Source of the DNA: Peptostreptococcus sp. MV1
GTDB taxonomy: Bacteria > Bacillota > Clostridia > Peptostreptococcales > Peptostreptococcaceae
Assembly: GCF_000758885.1 (NCBI RefSeq)
Contig: NZ_JRNB01000083.1
Location: forward strand, 1 to 50,600
Direction: 5' to 3'
Length of the DNA stretch: 50,600 nt
Below the pieces are notes generated by a model. The model searched no databases. It had not been told where the DNA came from and saw only the letters and a program-made list of their open reading frames with translations. A program made the position numbers and the translations under genes. Positions 34,374-44,425 of this stretch are shown piece after piece (position 1 is the stretch's first letter; each line of letters starts with the position of its first letter).

Positions 34374-35573
34374 ATGAAGATTAGGACTTTAGAAGTATCT
34401 GAAGTAAATGAATATATCAAGAAAGTTTTTTTAGATGATCCCATTTTAAATAGTCTTAAAATAAGGGGCGAGGTATCAAATTTTAAGATTCATTCTAGCG
34501 GACATGTATATATGACTTTGAAAGATAAAAATTCAAAGATTAGGTGTATGGTATATAGGTCAGACTATAATAAGGACCTGGGCTTGAATAATGGAAGCAA
34601 GATAGTAGCAGATGGCTATATATCTAATTATGTGAATGACGGTTCCTACCAACTTTATATAAAAAATATATCTCTCGAAGGTATGGGGAACTTGTACCTT
34701 GAGTTTTTGAAACTAAAGGGAAAATTAGAGAAAGAAGGGCTTTTTTCCAGCAAGTATAAGAAAACTATACCTAGATTTCCAAAAGATATAGGTGTAGTTA
34801 CCTCAGAAACGGGTGCAGTTATAAGAGATATAATAAATGTTGTAACTAGAAGATACCCAAAGGTAAATATCAAGTTGTATCCAGCCTTGGTTCAAGGGAA
34901 GGAATCGGTGGCTAGTCTAATAGAAGGTATTAATTTTTTTAATCAGGAATGCCCTGTAGACACTATTATTATAGGTAGGGGTGGTGGTTCTCTTGAAGAA
35001 TTATGGTCATTTAATGATGAAGAACTTGCAAGAGTAATATTCTCATCACATATACCAGTAATTTCTGCTGTAGGTCACGAAACTGATTTTACTATATGTG
35101 ATTTTGTATCAGATGAAAGAGCACCAACACCTTCTGCAGCAGCTGAGATAGCAACTCCAAATCTAGCTAGCTTGATGAAAGACCAAGAGCTTATGGCCAA
35201 GCGTATGGCAAACTATATAAATAATAGAATCATCTTGGAAAAACATAAATTGATTTCTAATATGGATAGGTTTAGTCAATATGCAGATAGGTATATGTTA
35301 GGAGATAGATATATGGCTCTTGATAGGATTTTTGACAAGATGGGTGTTAGTTTCATGAACTACATTTCTAAAAAAAGAGATGAGATGAATTTGTACGGTG
35401 CAAAGATGTCTAGCCTGAACCCATTTGCTATATTTGACAGGGGATATTCAATAGCCCAAAAGAATGGTCAGATAGTGTCCAGTGTAGATAATGTTGTTGA
35501 TGGAGATAGGCTGGAGATTAACTTAAAAGATGGAGTGCTTGGCTGTCAGGTAAGTGATATAAATAAAATTTAA
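34374..35573 (+). CDS. xseA: exodeoxyribonuclease VII large subunit
   Basis: The catalytic large subunit of exonuclease VII, which degrades single-stranded DNA and pairs with XseB. An N-terminal OB fold (LKIRGEVSNFKIHSSGHVYMTLKD) precedes the catalytic core, with PKDIGVVTSETGAVIRD, IIIGRGGGSLEELWSFNDE and SAVGHETDFTICDFVSDERAPTPSAAAE in order. At 399 residues it is slightly short, with a reduced coiled-coil part. GGTGGTG precedes the ATG. It opens a run of twelve genes with gaps under 35 bases. Confidence 0.96.
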   Translation: MKIRTLEVSEVNEYIKKVFLDDPILNSLKIRGEVSNFKIHSSGHVYMTLKDKNSKIRCMVYRSDYNKDLGLNNGSKIVADGYISNYVNDGSYQLYIKNISLEGMGNLYLEFLKLKGKLEKEGLFSSKYKKTIPRFPKDIGVVTSETGAVIRDIINVVTRRYPKVNIKLYPALVQGKESVASLIEGINFFNQECPVDTIIIGRGGGSLEELWSFNDEELARVIFSSHIPVISAVGHETDFTICDFVSDERAPTPSAAAEIATPNLASLMKDQELMAKRMANYINNRIILEKHKLISNMDRFSQYADRYMLGDRYMALDRIFDKMGVSFMNYISKKRDEMNLYGAKMSSLNPFAIFDRGYSIAQKNGQIVSSVDNVVDGDRLEINLKDGVLGCQVSDINKI

Positions 35574-35593
35574 AATAGGATCGGGGTGGCGAT

Positions 35594-35839
35594 TTGAATA
35601 TAGATACTGGAATTAATTTAAAGGATATAGATGTGGAAAGCTTGTCTTATGAGGAGGCTTTTGACATGATGAAAGAACTGGTTAATAAACTAGAAAATGG
35701 CCAGGTGAGTCTTGAAGAATCTCTCAAGTTGTTTGAGGAGGGGACAAGGCTGTACAGGCATTGCAATTCAATACTGGAAAAAACTGAGATGAAGATAAGT
35801 AAGTTTAATGAATATAAGGAAGAGGTAGAGGTGGACTAA
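35594..35839 (+). CDS. xseB: exodeoxyribonuclease VII small subunit
   Basis: An 81-residue helical subunit that joins XseA. The family core SYEEAFDMMKELVNKLENGQVSLEESLKLFEEGTRL is seen by position: EEAF near 20, LENGQVSLEESL near 35, and CNSILEKTEMKI near 60. The start is TTG behind GGGGTGG. The stop overlaps the ispA ATG by one base (TAATG), so the two are translationally coupled. Confidence 0.95.
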   Translation: MNIDTGINLKDIDVESLSYEEAFDMMKELVNKLENGQVSLEESLKLFEEGTRLYRHCNSILEKTEMKISKFNEYKEEVEVD

Positions 35840-36723
35840 TGGATTTCATCAGTGAATTAAAGAATAAAAGTGATTTTATAGAGTCTGAGATATATAGCTA
35901 TCTTCCAGTTGAAGAAGGCTATCAAAAAACGCTTTTTTCAGCCATGAATTATAGTTTTAAGGCTGGAGGTAAAAGGTTAAGGCCCATATTAATTATGGAA
36001 GCATATAGCTTGTGTGGTGGAAAGGGTAGTGATTATATACCATATTCAGCTGCCATAGAGATGATTCATACCTACTCACTAATCCATGATGACTTGCCAG
36101 CCCTTGATAATGATGATTTGAGAAGGGGCAAGCCAACTAATCATAAGGTATTTGGAGAGGCCATGGCTATATTGGCCGGAGATGGACTTCTAAATTGGGC
36201 CTATGAGATAATTTTGAACCAGGCGGTAAATTCTGACAATAAATCTGCATCAATCAAGGCATGTAAGGCAATAGCAGATGGGGCTGGTATTTACGGTATG
36301 GTAGGTGGACAGGTAGTAGATGTTGAAAGTGAGTCAAAGGAAATAGATATTCAGTGTCTGGAATTTATTCATTTGAACAAGACTGCTGCTATGATTATCG
36401 CCTGTATGAAGGCAGGTGCCTACTTAGCTGGTGCAGATGACGATACTGTAAAAAAATTGGAAAATTATGGAAAGTGTATAGGTTTGGCCTTCCAAATTGC
36501 AGATGATATCCTAGATATTGAGGGTGACGAGAAGGAATTAGGCAAAAAAATAGGCAGTGATATTGATAATGACAAGGCTACCTATCCGCATATAGTTGGG
36601 ATGGAAAGGTCTAAAGAGCTAGCTAAAGATTTGATTGATAGGGCTAAATTGATAGTAAATGATTTTGAGAACTCAGAATTTTTAGCTTCATTAGCCGACT
36701 ATATTATTAACAGAAACAAATAG
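35839..36723 (+). CDS. ispA: polyprenyl synthetase (farnesyl diphosphate synthase type)
   Basis: A 294-residue trans-prenyltransferase that builds geranyl or farnesyl diphosphate from isopentenyl units. GGKRLRPIL (43-51), the first Asp motif D84-D85-L-P-A-L-D90 with the two-residue insert typical of bacterial short-chain enzymes, and the second Asp motif FQIADDILDIEGDEKELGK are all present. It overlaps xseB by one base and lies two genes before dxs, a standard Firmicute arrangement joining isoprenoid supply and chain building. Confidence 0.95.
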   Translation: MDFISELKNKSDFIESEIYSYLPVEEGYQKTLFSAMNYSFKAGGKRLRPILIMEAYSLCGGKGSDYIPYSAAIEMIHTYSLIHDDLPALDNDDLRRGKPTNHKVFGEAMAILAGDGLLNWAYEIILNQAVNSDNKSASIKACKAIADGAGIYGMVGGQVVDVESESKEIDIQCLEFIHLNKTAAMIIACMKAGAYLAGADDDTVKKLENYGKCIGLAFQIADDILDIEGDEKELGKKIGSDIDNDKATYPHIVGMERSKELAKDLIDRAKLIVNDFENSEFLASLADYIINRNK

Positions 36724-36740
36724 TGTGATATGGAGGAAGT

Positions 36741-37172
36741 ATGAATTTTTTCAGTGATATATTTAGCAATAATATATTATGGGTTAGCGTATTAGCCTGC
36801 TTTTTGGCCCAATTCTTAAAGATTTTTTCAGGTGATAAGAGGGTTGAAATTAGTAGGATAATAATATCTGGTGGTATGCCTAGTTCACATAGTTCATTTG
36901 TTTCTTGTATGTCGACAATGATAGGTTTAAAATATGGTTTTTCATCAGATATATTCGCAATAGCAGCAGTTGTATCAACGATTATTATGTATGATGCTTC
37001 TGGTGTAAGGCAGGCTGTAGGCAAGCAGGCTACAATTCTCAATCAATTGATAGAGGACTGGCAAAATAATAAGGAAATAAAACAGGAAAAACTGAAGGAA
37101 TTAATGGGACATACTCCAAAGCAGGTTTTCTTTGGTGCAATATTAGGTATATTAATCGGCCTGATATTCTAG
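36741..37172 (+). CDS. divergent PAP2 family (DUF212) membrane protein
   Basis: A 143-residue membrane protein of the DUF212/YuiD family, a short divergent PAP2-like phosphatase group. GGMPSSHSSFVSCMSTMIG carries the PSSH motif. YDASGVRQAVGKQATILNQL and MGHTPKQVFFGAILGILIG follow, the last His being the expected second histidine. About four membrane segments. GGAGG precedes the ATG. Its position between ispA and dxs suggests action on a prenyl phosphate, but the substrate is not known. Confidence 0.9.
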   Translation: MNFFSDIFSNNILWVSVLACFLAQFLKIFSGDKRVEISRIIISGGMPSSHSSFVSCMSTMIGLKYGFSSDIFAIAAVVSTIIMYDASGVRQAVGKQATILNQLIEDWQNNKEIKQEKLKELMGHTPKQVFFGAILGILIGLIF

Positions 37173-37190
37173 TAAATTAAGGTGATAATT

Positions 37191-39137
37191 ATGTATGAAT
37201 TAATAAGTGGGGTAAATTCCCCATCAGATATAAAAAAAATGAATAAGGAAGAATTAAATGACCTTTCTAAGGATATTAGAAAGTTTTTAATTAAAAAAGT
37301 TTCAGCAAGAGGTGGGCATCTGGCATCTAACCTAGGTGTCGTAGAATTGACTCTAGCCCTGCATAAGGTATTTAATAGTCCCAAGGACAAGATTATTTGG
37401 GATGTAGGTCATCAAGCCTATGTCCATAAGATACTGACAGGTAGAAAAGATGGATTTGACTCACTAAGACAGTATGGAGGCATGTCGGGCTTTCCAAAAG
37501 AGTCAGAAAGTGAGCATGATATATTTGATACTGGTCACAGTTCTACGTCTATATCAGTGGCTTTGGGTCTGGCTTGTGCAAGGGATATACAAAAGGAAAA
37601 TTACCAGGTGATAGCTGTAATAGGCGATGGCGCCTTTACGGGTGGAATGGCTATTGAGGCCTTGAATAACCTTGGATATTTGAAAAAGAATATGATAGTA
37701 ATCTTAAATGACAATGAAATGTCTATAGATAAGAATACAGGGGCCTTTTCATCCTATATGTCAAAGATAATGATGAATAGCGATACCCTTATTATGAAGG
37801 AAAATTTAGATAAATTTATGAATATGACCCAAATTGGTAGCAAGATATCCAAGAGGGCCAATAGGTTGACGGATTCTATACTTACTAGTCTATCACCATC
37901 AGAGTGTGGTCTAATTGATGCTTTGGGAATCAAGTATTTTGGTCCGGTTGATGGACATAACATAGAAGAGTTAGTAGAAACTCTTGAATTTATAAAAAAT
38001 GTAGATGGTCCTAAATTTATCCACGTAAAAACAGTTAAAGGCAAGGGCTATAAATTTGCTCAAGATCATCCTGAAGACTACCATGGAGTTGGGAAATTTG
38101 ACTATAGACAAGGTGTAAAGTCAGGTAAGAAGAGGTCTATATCATCAATAGTTGGTCTTACCCTAGCAGAGATGGCCAATTACAATGAAAGTATTGTAGC
38201 TATTACAGCTGCCATGCCAACTGGAACGGGTTTAAATATATTTTCCAAGCTACACCCAGATAGGTATTTTGATGTAGGTATAGCAGAACAGCATGCGACT
38301 ACATTTGCGGCAGGGCTGGCAAAGGCTGGTATGAAGCCGTATTTTGCAGTATATTCTACCTTCCTGCAGAGGGGGTATGACCAGTTGATACATGATGTAT
38401 GCATTACAGGCAAGCCGGTTACTTTTTTAATTGACAGGGCTGGACTGGTAGGTAATGATGGTGAGACCCACCATGGTATATTTGACCTTTCATACCTAAA
38501 TCCAATACCAAACCTTACAGTTATGGCCCCTATGGACAGTCAGGAAATGATAGATATGATTAGATTTTCTGAGAGAATAGACAGTCCTCTGGCTATTAGG
38601 TATCCAAGGGGAAGTGAGTACGTCATAAGTCAAAAAGACTATGACTTTTGTAGGATAGATAGAGAAGGTTTGGATTCTTATTCGATAGGTAAACCTCAAG
38701 TTCTCATCGATGAGCTAGGAACTGGCATAAATGAAAATAATTTGAAAAAAGTGGCTATAATAAGTATAGGAAATATGATGAAACCAGTACTTGATTGCCT
38801 GCCTGCTTTAAGGCATAAGTATATGGAGGGTCACGATGGAAATAACTTTGAGCTTATCTTATTAAATGCCAGGTATTTGAAACCGCTGGACGAAGAAGCT
38901 TATTTAGACGTATTGACAAGAGTAGATCATGTAATTACCCTAGAGGATAATGTGGTTACAGGAGGATTTGGTTCCAATATTTTGAAGATTATATCAGACA
39001 ATAAATTGGGTACAAAACTAGATATCTTTGCAATACCTGAGAGGTTTATAGAACATGGTGATACGGACATATTGATGGATGAGCTAGGATTGTCAGCAAG
39101 TAAGATTGGGCAAAGAATACTGGATATCATCGAATAA
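37191..39137 (+). CDS. dxs: 1-deoxy-D-xylulose-5-phosphate synthase
   Basis: The first enzyme of the MEP isoprenoid pathway, joining pyruvate and glyceraldehyde 3-phosphate with thiamine diphosphate. Features: [16 protein letters not shown] near 38, [16 protein letters not shown] near 70, the cofactor motif [16 protein letters not shown] (145-160), [10 protein letters not shown] near 280, [15 protein letters not shown] near 360, and RYPRG near 475. Length 648 is a little above usual. I start at ATG 37191 after AAGGTGAT; the GTG at 37182 sits in the ribosome binding site. Confidence 0.97.
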   Translation: MYELISGVNSPSDIKKMNKEELNDLSKDIRKFLIKKVSARGGHLASNLGVVELTLALHKVFNSPKDKIIWDVGHQAYVHKILTGRKDGFDSLRQYGGMSGFPKESESEHDIFDTGHSSTSISVALGLACARDIQKENYQVIAVIGDGAFTGGMAIEALNNLGYLKKNMIVILNDNEMSIDKNTGAFSSYMSKIMMNSDTLIMKENLDKFMNMTQIGSKISKRANRLTDSILTSLSPSECGLIDALGIKYFGPVDGHNIEELVETLEFIKNVDGPKFIHVKTVKGKGYKFAQDHPEDYHGVGKFDYRQGVKSGKKRSISSIVGLTLAEMANYNESIVAITAAMPTGTGLNIFSKLHPDRYFDVGIAEQHATTFAAGLAKAGMKPYFAVYSTFLQRGYDQLIHDVCITGKPVTFLIDRAGLVGNDGETHHGIFDLSYLNPIPNLTVMAPMDSQEMIDMIRFSERIDSPLAIRYPRGSEYVISQKDYDFCRIDREGLDSYSIGKPQVLIDELGTGINENNLKKVAIISIGNMMKPVLDCLPALRHKYMEGHDGNNFELILLNARYLKPLDEEAYLDVLTRVDHVITLEDNVVTGGFGSNILKIISDNKLGTKLDIFAIPERFIEHGDTDILMDELGLSASKIGQRILDIIE

Positions 39138-39168
39138 GTGGTTCCTAGTCAGATAAATGGAGGTAGCT

Positions 39169-40011
39169 ATGAAGAAAAGAATAGATGTATTATTGGTCGA
39201 TATGGGCTTTTTTCCCAGTCGTGAGCAGGCGAGAAGGACTATAATGGCCGGTAATGTTTTTGTAGATAATCAAAGAGTGGACAAGGCAGGAACGCCAGTC
39301 AAAGTTGATTCAGAAATTGTTGTAAAGGGTAAACCACTGGCTTATGTAAGTCGTGGAGGACTCAAACTAGAAAAGGCTATGAATAATTTTGATCTTAGTT
39401 TAAAAGGCAAGGTTTGTATGGATATTGGTGCATCAACAGGAGGATTTACAGACTGTATGTTGCAAAATGGAGCAGTCAAAGTTTATTCAGTTGATGTAGG
39501 TTATGGTCAATTGGCATGGAAGTTAAGGCAAGATGAGAGAGTAGTCTGTATGGAAAGACAGAATATTAGGTTCTTAGAGCTAGATGCCCTTGATGAAAGA
39601 CCTGATTTTGCCTCAATAGATGTCTCATTTATATCACTTAAGCTCGTACTTCCAAAGGCCTGGGAACTTTTGAATGAGGCTGGTAGGCTAGTAGCCCTTA
39701 TAAAACCCCAGTTTGAGGCAGGAAGAGAAAAGGTAGGCAAGAAGGGGGTTGTAAGAGAAAAATCAACCCATGTAGAAGTAATAGAGATGGTTTCTCAGGT
39801 TGCCGTAAAGGAAGGTTTTAAAATACTTGACCTCGACTTTTCGCCTATAAAGGGTCCAGAAGGTAATATAGAGTATCTAATTTATCTTGAGAAGACTGAT
39901 AAAAAGATAGAGTACATTGATGAAGATCAACAAGCTAGCTTACTTGATGAGTATGAAGCCTATCATGATAGGGTAGTGGATTTGGTGGATAGGTCACATT
40001 CATTAGATTAG
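39169..40011 (+). CDS. tlyA: TlyA family rRNA 2'-O-methyltransferase
   Basis: A 280-residue protein with an N-terminal S4 RNA-binding domain (KRIDVLLVDMGFFPSREQAR, residues 3-60) and an FtsJ-like methyltransferase domain (CMDIGASTGGFTDCMLQ near 85, IDVSFISLKLVLP near 150, ALIKPQFEAG near 180). In mycobacteria TlyA modifies 16S and 23S rRNA cytidines; Firmicute YqxC homologs are less studied. Start ATG 39169 follows GGAGG; the earlier ATG at 39157 overlaps that site. In many clostridia nadK and argR lie between tlyA and recN, but here recN begins 16 bases later. Confidence 0.93.
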   Translation: MKKRIDVLLVDMGFFPSREQARRTIMAGNVFVDNQRVDKAGTPVKVDSEIVVKGKPLAYVSRGGLKLEKAMNNFDLSLKGKVCMDIGASTGGFTDCMLQNGAVKVYSVDVGYGQLAWKLRQDERVVCMERQNIRFLELDALDERPDFASIDVSFISLKLVLPKAWELLNEAGRLVALIKPQFEAGREKVGKKGVVREKSTHVEVIEMVSQVAVKEGFKILDLDFSPIKGPEGNIEYLIYLEKTDKKIEYIDEDQQASLLDEYEAYHDRVVDLVDRSHSLD

Positions 40012-40027
40012 TAGAGGGAGGATATTG

Positions 40028-41710
40028 ATGATTAAGGAACTGTATATGAAAAATTGTGCCTTAGTTGAAGAATTAAGGGTAGATTTTGGTAGTATGTTAA
40101 ATATATTGACAGGGGAAACTGGTTCAGGCAAGTCTATAGTCCTAGAAGGTTTAAATTTGTGCATAGGCGGTAAGTATGACAGGTCTTTTTTAAGGAAGGG
40201 ATGCGAGAAAGGCTTGGTAGAATTACTTGTAATTACCGACAATGAAGCCATCAATGGCTTGTTGGATGAATTTTCAATACCATATAGAGATAATGAGTTA
40301 CTTGTATCAAGAACAATATTTAAAGATGGAAAGTCTGCTACAAGGCTAAATGGCAGGTCTATTAGACTAACAGACCTGAAAACTATTATGATGTCTATAG
40401 TTGATATTCACAGTCAACATCAAAATCAGGCCCTGTATAATAGGGATAGGCATTTAGAATTTTTGGACTTGTACGGCAAGGAAAATTTAAAAAATGTAAT
40501 GTCAAGTTACATGTCTAAATTCAAAGAGTATACAGAAATTAAATCAAAAATCCTAGAATTAAATGATAATATGACTGAGAGAGAGCTGGAGAGAGAGATA
40601 GATCTTTTAAAGTACCAGATAGATGAGATTGAAAAGGCCAATCTCGATGTTGATGAGTATGAGACCTTGAAAATAAAGTACAAAAAGTATTCCAACCAGG
40701 ACAAGATAAATACAGCTATATTAACTGGCTATGATAACTTGAAATCTGGAGAACTGAGTGTTCAAGACAAGTTAGGCAAGTCCATATCCGCTTTAAAACC
40801 CGTTTCTGATTATGATACGGAGTTGGAGGATATTTTAGAAGGCTTAGAGAATATAATGTATCAATTAGAGGATGTTGATGCTAGTATGAGGTCCTACATA
40901 GATAAAAATGAATACGATCCACATACTTTAGAAGAAATTCAGTTGAGGATGGACTTTATAAATTCTATGAAAAGGAAGTATGGGGATAGAATAGAAGACA
41001 TACTAGAATATAAGCTAGAGATGAAAAAAAGACTCTACAATATAGAAAATAGGGAAGAACGTAAGCAGGCTTTATTGAAGGAAAAGGAAAAAATAGAGGC
41101 TGATTTAGATAAAATAGGAGGAGACCTGACTAGTTCCAGAAAGTTGGTTGCCAAACTCCTTGAAGAGGACTTGTTAAAAGAATTAGAGTCTCTTAATATG
41201 AAAAATACAAAATTTAAGGTAATATTTAACAAAGTAGGTTACACTAGTAGTGGACGTGATGACGTTGAATTTTATGTTTCATTTAATTTAGGAGAAAACC
41301 TAAATCCGCTTAGCAAGGTAGCGTCCGGAGGCGAAATGTCACGTTTTATGTTGTCATTCAAGAAAATTTTGTCTGATGTAGATAAGATAGAAACTATGAT
41401 TTTTGATGAAATAGATACTGGTATAAGTGGTAGAGCTGCCCAGGTTGTAGGTGAGAAGTTGGCCCAAATGGCTAAGCATAAGCAGCTAATATGTATAACT
41501 CATCTACCTCAGATAGCTGCATTTGCAGACAATCATTACTATATAGAAAAGAATGTAGAAAATGATAGGACGTACACCAGTATAAGTGATCTTAGCTATC
41601 ACGATAGAGAAAAGGAAATTGCTAGGTTGATTTCCGGTAAAGTTATAACAGAAAAAACCTTAGAACATTCTCATGAAATGATTGAGTTGGCTAAGAAGAC
41701 AAAGGCATAG
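40028..41710 (+). CDS. recN: DNA repair protein RecN
   Basis: A 560-residue SMC-like ATPase for double-strand break repair. N-terminal Walker A GETGSGKSIVLEGL (K35), a long central coiled coil (about 165-370), then the signature VASGGEMSRFMLSFKKIL near 435 and Walker B MIFDEIDTGISGRAA near 460, with ITHLPQIAAFA downstream. Start ATG 40028 is six bases after GGGAGG; a TTG at 40025 is one codon upstream. In spore-forming relatives spoIVB and spo0A usually follow recN, but here steA begins ten bases later. Confidence 0.96.
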   Translation: MIKELYMKNCALVEELRVDFGSMLNILTGETGSGKSIVLEGLNLCIGGKYDRSFLRKGCEKGLVELLVITDNEAINGLLDEFSIPYRDNELLVSRTIFKDGKSATRLNGRSIRLTDLKTIMMSIVDIHSQHQNQALYNRDRHLEFLDLYGKENLKNVMSSYMSKFKEYTEIKSKILELNDNMTERELEREIDLLKYQIDEIEKANLDVDEYETLKIKYKKYSNQDKINTAILTGYDNLKSGELSVQDKLGKSISALKPVSDYDTELEDILEGLENIMYQLEDVDASMRSYIDKNEYDPHTLEEIQLRMDFINSMKRKYGDRIEDILEYKLEMKKRLYNIENREERKQALLKEKEKIEADLDKIGGDLTSSRKLVAKLLEEDLLKELESLNMKNTKFKVIFNKVGYTSSGRDDVEFYVSFNLGENLNPLSKVASGGEMSRFMLSFKKILSDVDKIETMIFDEIDTGISGRAAQVVGEKLAQMAKHKQLICITHLPQIAAFADNHYYIEKNVENDRTYTSISDLSYHDREKEIARLISGKVITEKTLEHSHEMIELAKKTKA

Positions 41711-41719
41711 GAGGTAATC

Positions 41720-42841
41720 ATGCGGGTAGAAGGTAAGTTGAAAAAGGACAAGAAAACTAAAAAGCTCGCTAAGCGAATTAATGCAGGTGAAATAGCCCTA
41801 ATAAACCATGTCGATTTGGATGAGGTGGCTGCCAAGTCTTTGGTTGAAGCAAAGATAAAATTGGTAATAAACGCCGCGGAGTCCATAAGTGGTAGATATC
41901 CGAATGTTGGTCCATCGATACTGATGAAGGAGCATATATTAATAATAGACAATATTGGTATAGAGGCCTTTGATGAACTAAATGAAGATGATGAAATAGT
42001 CATTGAAGATGGGATTATATACAGGCAGGATAAGAAAATAGGATCTGGGCAGGTGATGGATGCAAGTCTTATTTTAGAAAAGACAAGACAGGCCTATGAA
42101 AACCTAGAAGTTGAGTTGGATAGGTTCATAGACAATACAATTGAGTATGCAAAAAGAGAAAAAGGTTTGATATTAGGTGATGTAAAAATACCACCTATGA
42201 AAACTGATTATAATGACAAGCATGTCCTAGTAGTGGTTAGGGGTCACAATTATAAGGATGACCTAGAGGCCATGATATCCTACATTGAAGAAGTCAAGCC
42301 AATACTGGTAGGTGTGGACGGCGGTGCAGATGCAATTCTTGAGTTTGGATATAAGCCTGATGTAGTTGTTGGTGACATGGATAGTGTTACAGATGAGGCA
42401 CTGAGGGCTGCCAAAGAAATAGTAGTCCATGCCTATACTGACGGCAGGGCGCCAGGCTTAAAGAGAGTAGAAGATTTGGGGCTAGAAGCCGTAGTATTTC
42501 CATCTCCTGGTACTAGTGAGGATATAGCCATGTTGGCAGCTTATGAATATAATGCCAAGTTAATAGTAGCTCTTGGAACCCATTCCAATATGATAGACTT
42601 TTTGGAAAAGGGTAGAAAGGGTATGGCCTCTACATTTTTGGTTAGACTCAAGATAGGGTCTAGATTGATAGATGCCAGGGGTGTAAGCATGCTTTATAAG
42701 AGCCGTTTGAAGTTAAAGTATATATTTGCCTTGATAGCAACAGCATTATTCCCTGTAGTTATAGTGGCTAGCCAGTCTCCAAAGGTTCAAACTCTTATGC
42801 AATTACTGAGTATAAAAATAAAATTATTGTTACAGATATAA
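41720..42841 (+). CDS. steA: SteA-like cytokinetic ring protein
   Basis: A 373-residue protein of the SteA family (COG4825). In Corynebacterium glutamicum SteA works with SteB at the division site. The N-terminal 150 residues form a family-specific part (INAGEIALINHVDLDEVAA, INAAESISGRYPN). A thiamine-pyrophosphokinase-like domain follows with GVDGGADAILEFGYKPDVVV and GDMDSVTDEAL near 215-245. A hydrophobic helix (about 342-360) near the end should anchor it. AGGAGG precedes the ATG. steB follows 22 bases later, matching the actinobacterial pair. The division role here is inferred. Confidence 0.85.
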   Translation: MRVEGKLKKDKKTKKLAKRINAGEIALINHVDLDEVAAKSLVEAKIKLVINAAESISGRYPNVGPSILMKEHILIIDNIGIEAFDELNEDDEIVIEDGIIYRQDKKIGSGQVMDASLILEKTRQAYENLEVELDRFIDNTIEYAKREKGLILGDVKIPPMKTDYNDKHVLVVVRGHNYKDDLEAMISYIEEVKPILVGVDGGADAILEFGYKPDVVVGDMDSVTDEALRAAKEIVVHAYTDGRAPGLKRVEDLGLEAVVFPSPGTSEDIAMLAAYEYNAKLIVALGTHSNMIDFLEKGRKGMASTFLVRLKIGSRLIDARGVSMLYKSRLKLKYIFALIATALFPVVIVASQSPKVQTLMQLLSIKIKLLLQI

Positions 42842-42863
42842 TGTAGATGTGGAGGAATAAATT

Positions 42864-43727
42864 ATGCATATAAATTTTAAATATTTTATTGTGTCTATAG
42901 GGGCTATATTCTTGGCCTTAGGAGTTGGCATATTGATAGGTACAAGTATGGGGTCCAGCGTGGATATTCAAGAGAAAAATGCAGCTATTGTAACAGATAT
43001 AGATAAGCAGTTTAAGATCTTAAAAGAAAAAGATGACAAGCTTAGTCAAGAAAATAAAAACTTGCTTGCAAAGCTAGATAATGTTAGAGACTTTATATCT
43101 GACAAAGAAGATATCTTAACTGGACAAAAATTGTCAGGCAAAAAGCTTGCCATAGTATCTTTCAATGAAAAAGCTAATATGGATAGTGTAAAAAATGCAC
43201 TTACTAGTTCAGGAGCAAGTATAGACTTAGAGGTACAAATAAGAGATGAGGCTATGAATCCTGCCAACATAGACAAGCTTAATAGCAAGTTAAGTAAGAA
43301 ATTCACTAAAAAAGAAGAAGTGGTAAGTTTTATAGCATCTTCAATAAAAAATGCCTCTAATATGAATACTTTGAATAGCCTAGCAGAACTTGGCTTGATA
43401 AAGATAGGCTCATATACAGGTACATTTGCCAATATAAATTCAATTATTGTATATAATGGAACAAATGCAAGTGAAAAAAATAAATTTTCCGGCCTAATCA
43501 AGCCTATAATAGAGCAACTAAAGGAAGATAAATATATGTTGGCCCTTGCATCCAAGGGAGAAGGTTCAGGTTTAAAAGATTTTTCTAAGATGAAGATATC
43601 AACTATAGACAATATAGATGAGGCTGCTGGTAGAGTATCAATGATTGAACTACTAGCTAGTTCAAATATTATTGGAAACTTTGGTAGTAGCCTGGAAGGT
43701 GACAAGTTATTGCCAGTAGGAAAATAG
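42864..43727 (+). CDS. steB: SteB/MctB-like membrane-anchored protein
   Basis: A 287-residue protein of the family labelled copper transporter MctB (PF11382), the same family as actinobacterial SteB. One N-terminal membrane helix (about 7-27, FIVSIGAIFLALGVGILIGTS) is followed by a predicted coiled coil (40-75) and an outside alpha/beta domain. The GVGILIGTSMG turn is typical. The copper name comes from one mycobacterial member and no metal ligands stand out here. With SteA just upstream, a role at the division septum is the better guess. GGAGG precedes the ATG, and a glycosyltransferase gene follows after nine bases. Confidence 0.85.
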   Translation: MHINFKYFIVSIGAIFLALGVGILIGTSMGSSVDIQEKNAAIVTDIDKQFKILKEKDDKLSQENKNLLAKLDNVRDFISDKEDILTGQKLSGKKLAIVSFNEKANMDSVKNALTSSGASIDLEVQIRDEAMNPANIDKLNSKLSKKFTKKEEVVSFIASSIKNASNMNTLNSLAELGLIKIGSYTGTFANINSIIVYNGTNASEKNKFSGLIKPIIEQLKEDKYMLALASKGEGSGLKDFSKMKISTIDNIDEAAGRVSMIELLASSNIIGNFGSSLEGDKLLPVGK

Positions 43728-43736
43728 GAGGTATAT

Positions 43737-44423
43737 ATGTTTACGAGTGTAATAATACCAGCCTATAATGAGGAGTCTAGGATAAAGGATACTCTAGATG
43801 GTATTAAAGATATAGAAATAATAGATCAGATTGTGGTTGTAGATGATGGTTCTAGTGATGGTACAGCCAAGGTTATAGAAAATTATAAGTCTAATAAGTT
43901 GGTATATGCCATACAAAATCCCAACCAAGGAAAGGGTCATGCCCTGGAGAAGGGTTTAGAACTCGCTAGTAAGGATGCAGATATTATAGTATTTTTAGAT
44001 GCAGATGTAGGAGTGACATCATCTGAAATAGCCAAGGTTATCAAGCCAGTATTAGAAGGCCAATGCGATGTCTCTATAGCAAGATTCAAGCCGGCTAGCA
44101 AGAAAGGTGGCATGGGCTTTGTAAAGAGGTTGGCCAAGGATTCTGTCTATGAGATGACAGGGGTTGAATTAAATGCTACCATATCAGGACAGAGGGCCTT
44201 TAGGAGAGAAGTCATATCCCGATTTGACCATATGCCAGAGGGATATGGAGTAGAAGTCGGCATGACAATAGATATATTAAAGTGGGGTTATACAATCAAG
44301 GAAGTAATGGTTGATATGACCCACAATGAGACAGGCAGAGATTTAAGTGGTTTTATTCATAGGGGTAAGCAGTATTTACACATTAAAAAAATCGTGAAGC
44401 AGAAAAAACGTGAGTGGAGGTAG
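43737..44423 (+). CDS. family 2 glycosyltransferase
   Basis: A 228-residue GT2 enzyme without a membrane segment. SVIIPAYNEESRI at the start, VVVDDGSSDGTA near 35, VFLDADVGVTSSE near 85 (the DxD position) and SGQRAFRREV near 145 are the nucleotide-sugar and acceptor motifs. It resembles dolichol-phosphate-mannose or glucosyl-phosphoglycerate synthase types. GGAGG precedes the ATG. It lies between steB and a MraY-like gene, which suggests transfer of a sugar to a lipid carrier; donor and acceptor are unknown. Confidence 0.9.
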   Translation: MFTSVIIPAYNEESRIKDTLDGIKDIEIIDQIVVVDDGSSDGTAKVIENYKSNKLVYAIQNPNQGKGHALEKGLELASKDADIIVFLDADVGVTSSEIAKVIKPVLEGQCDVSIARFKPASKKGGMGFVKRLAKDSVYEMTGVELNATISGQRAFRREVISRFDHMPEGYGVEVGMTIDILKWGYTIKEVMVDMTHNETGRDLSGFIHRGKQYLHIKKIVKQKKREWR

Positions 44424-44425
44424 CC

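Noticed and set aside
43046-43705. 219-codon minus-strand frame inside steB
   Set aside because: Long, but antisense to a well-supported gene with membrane helix and conserved neighbours. Its composition is that of a reverse-strand artefact.
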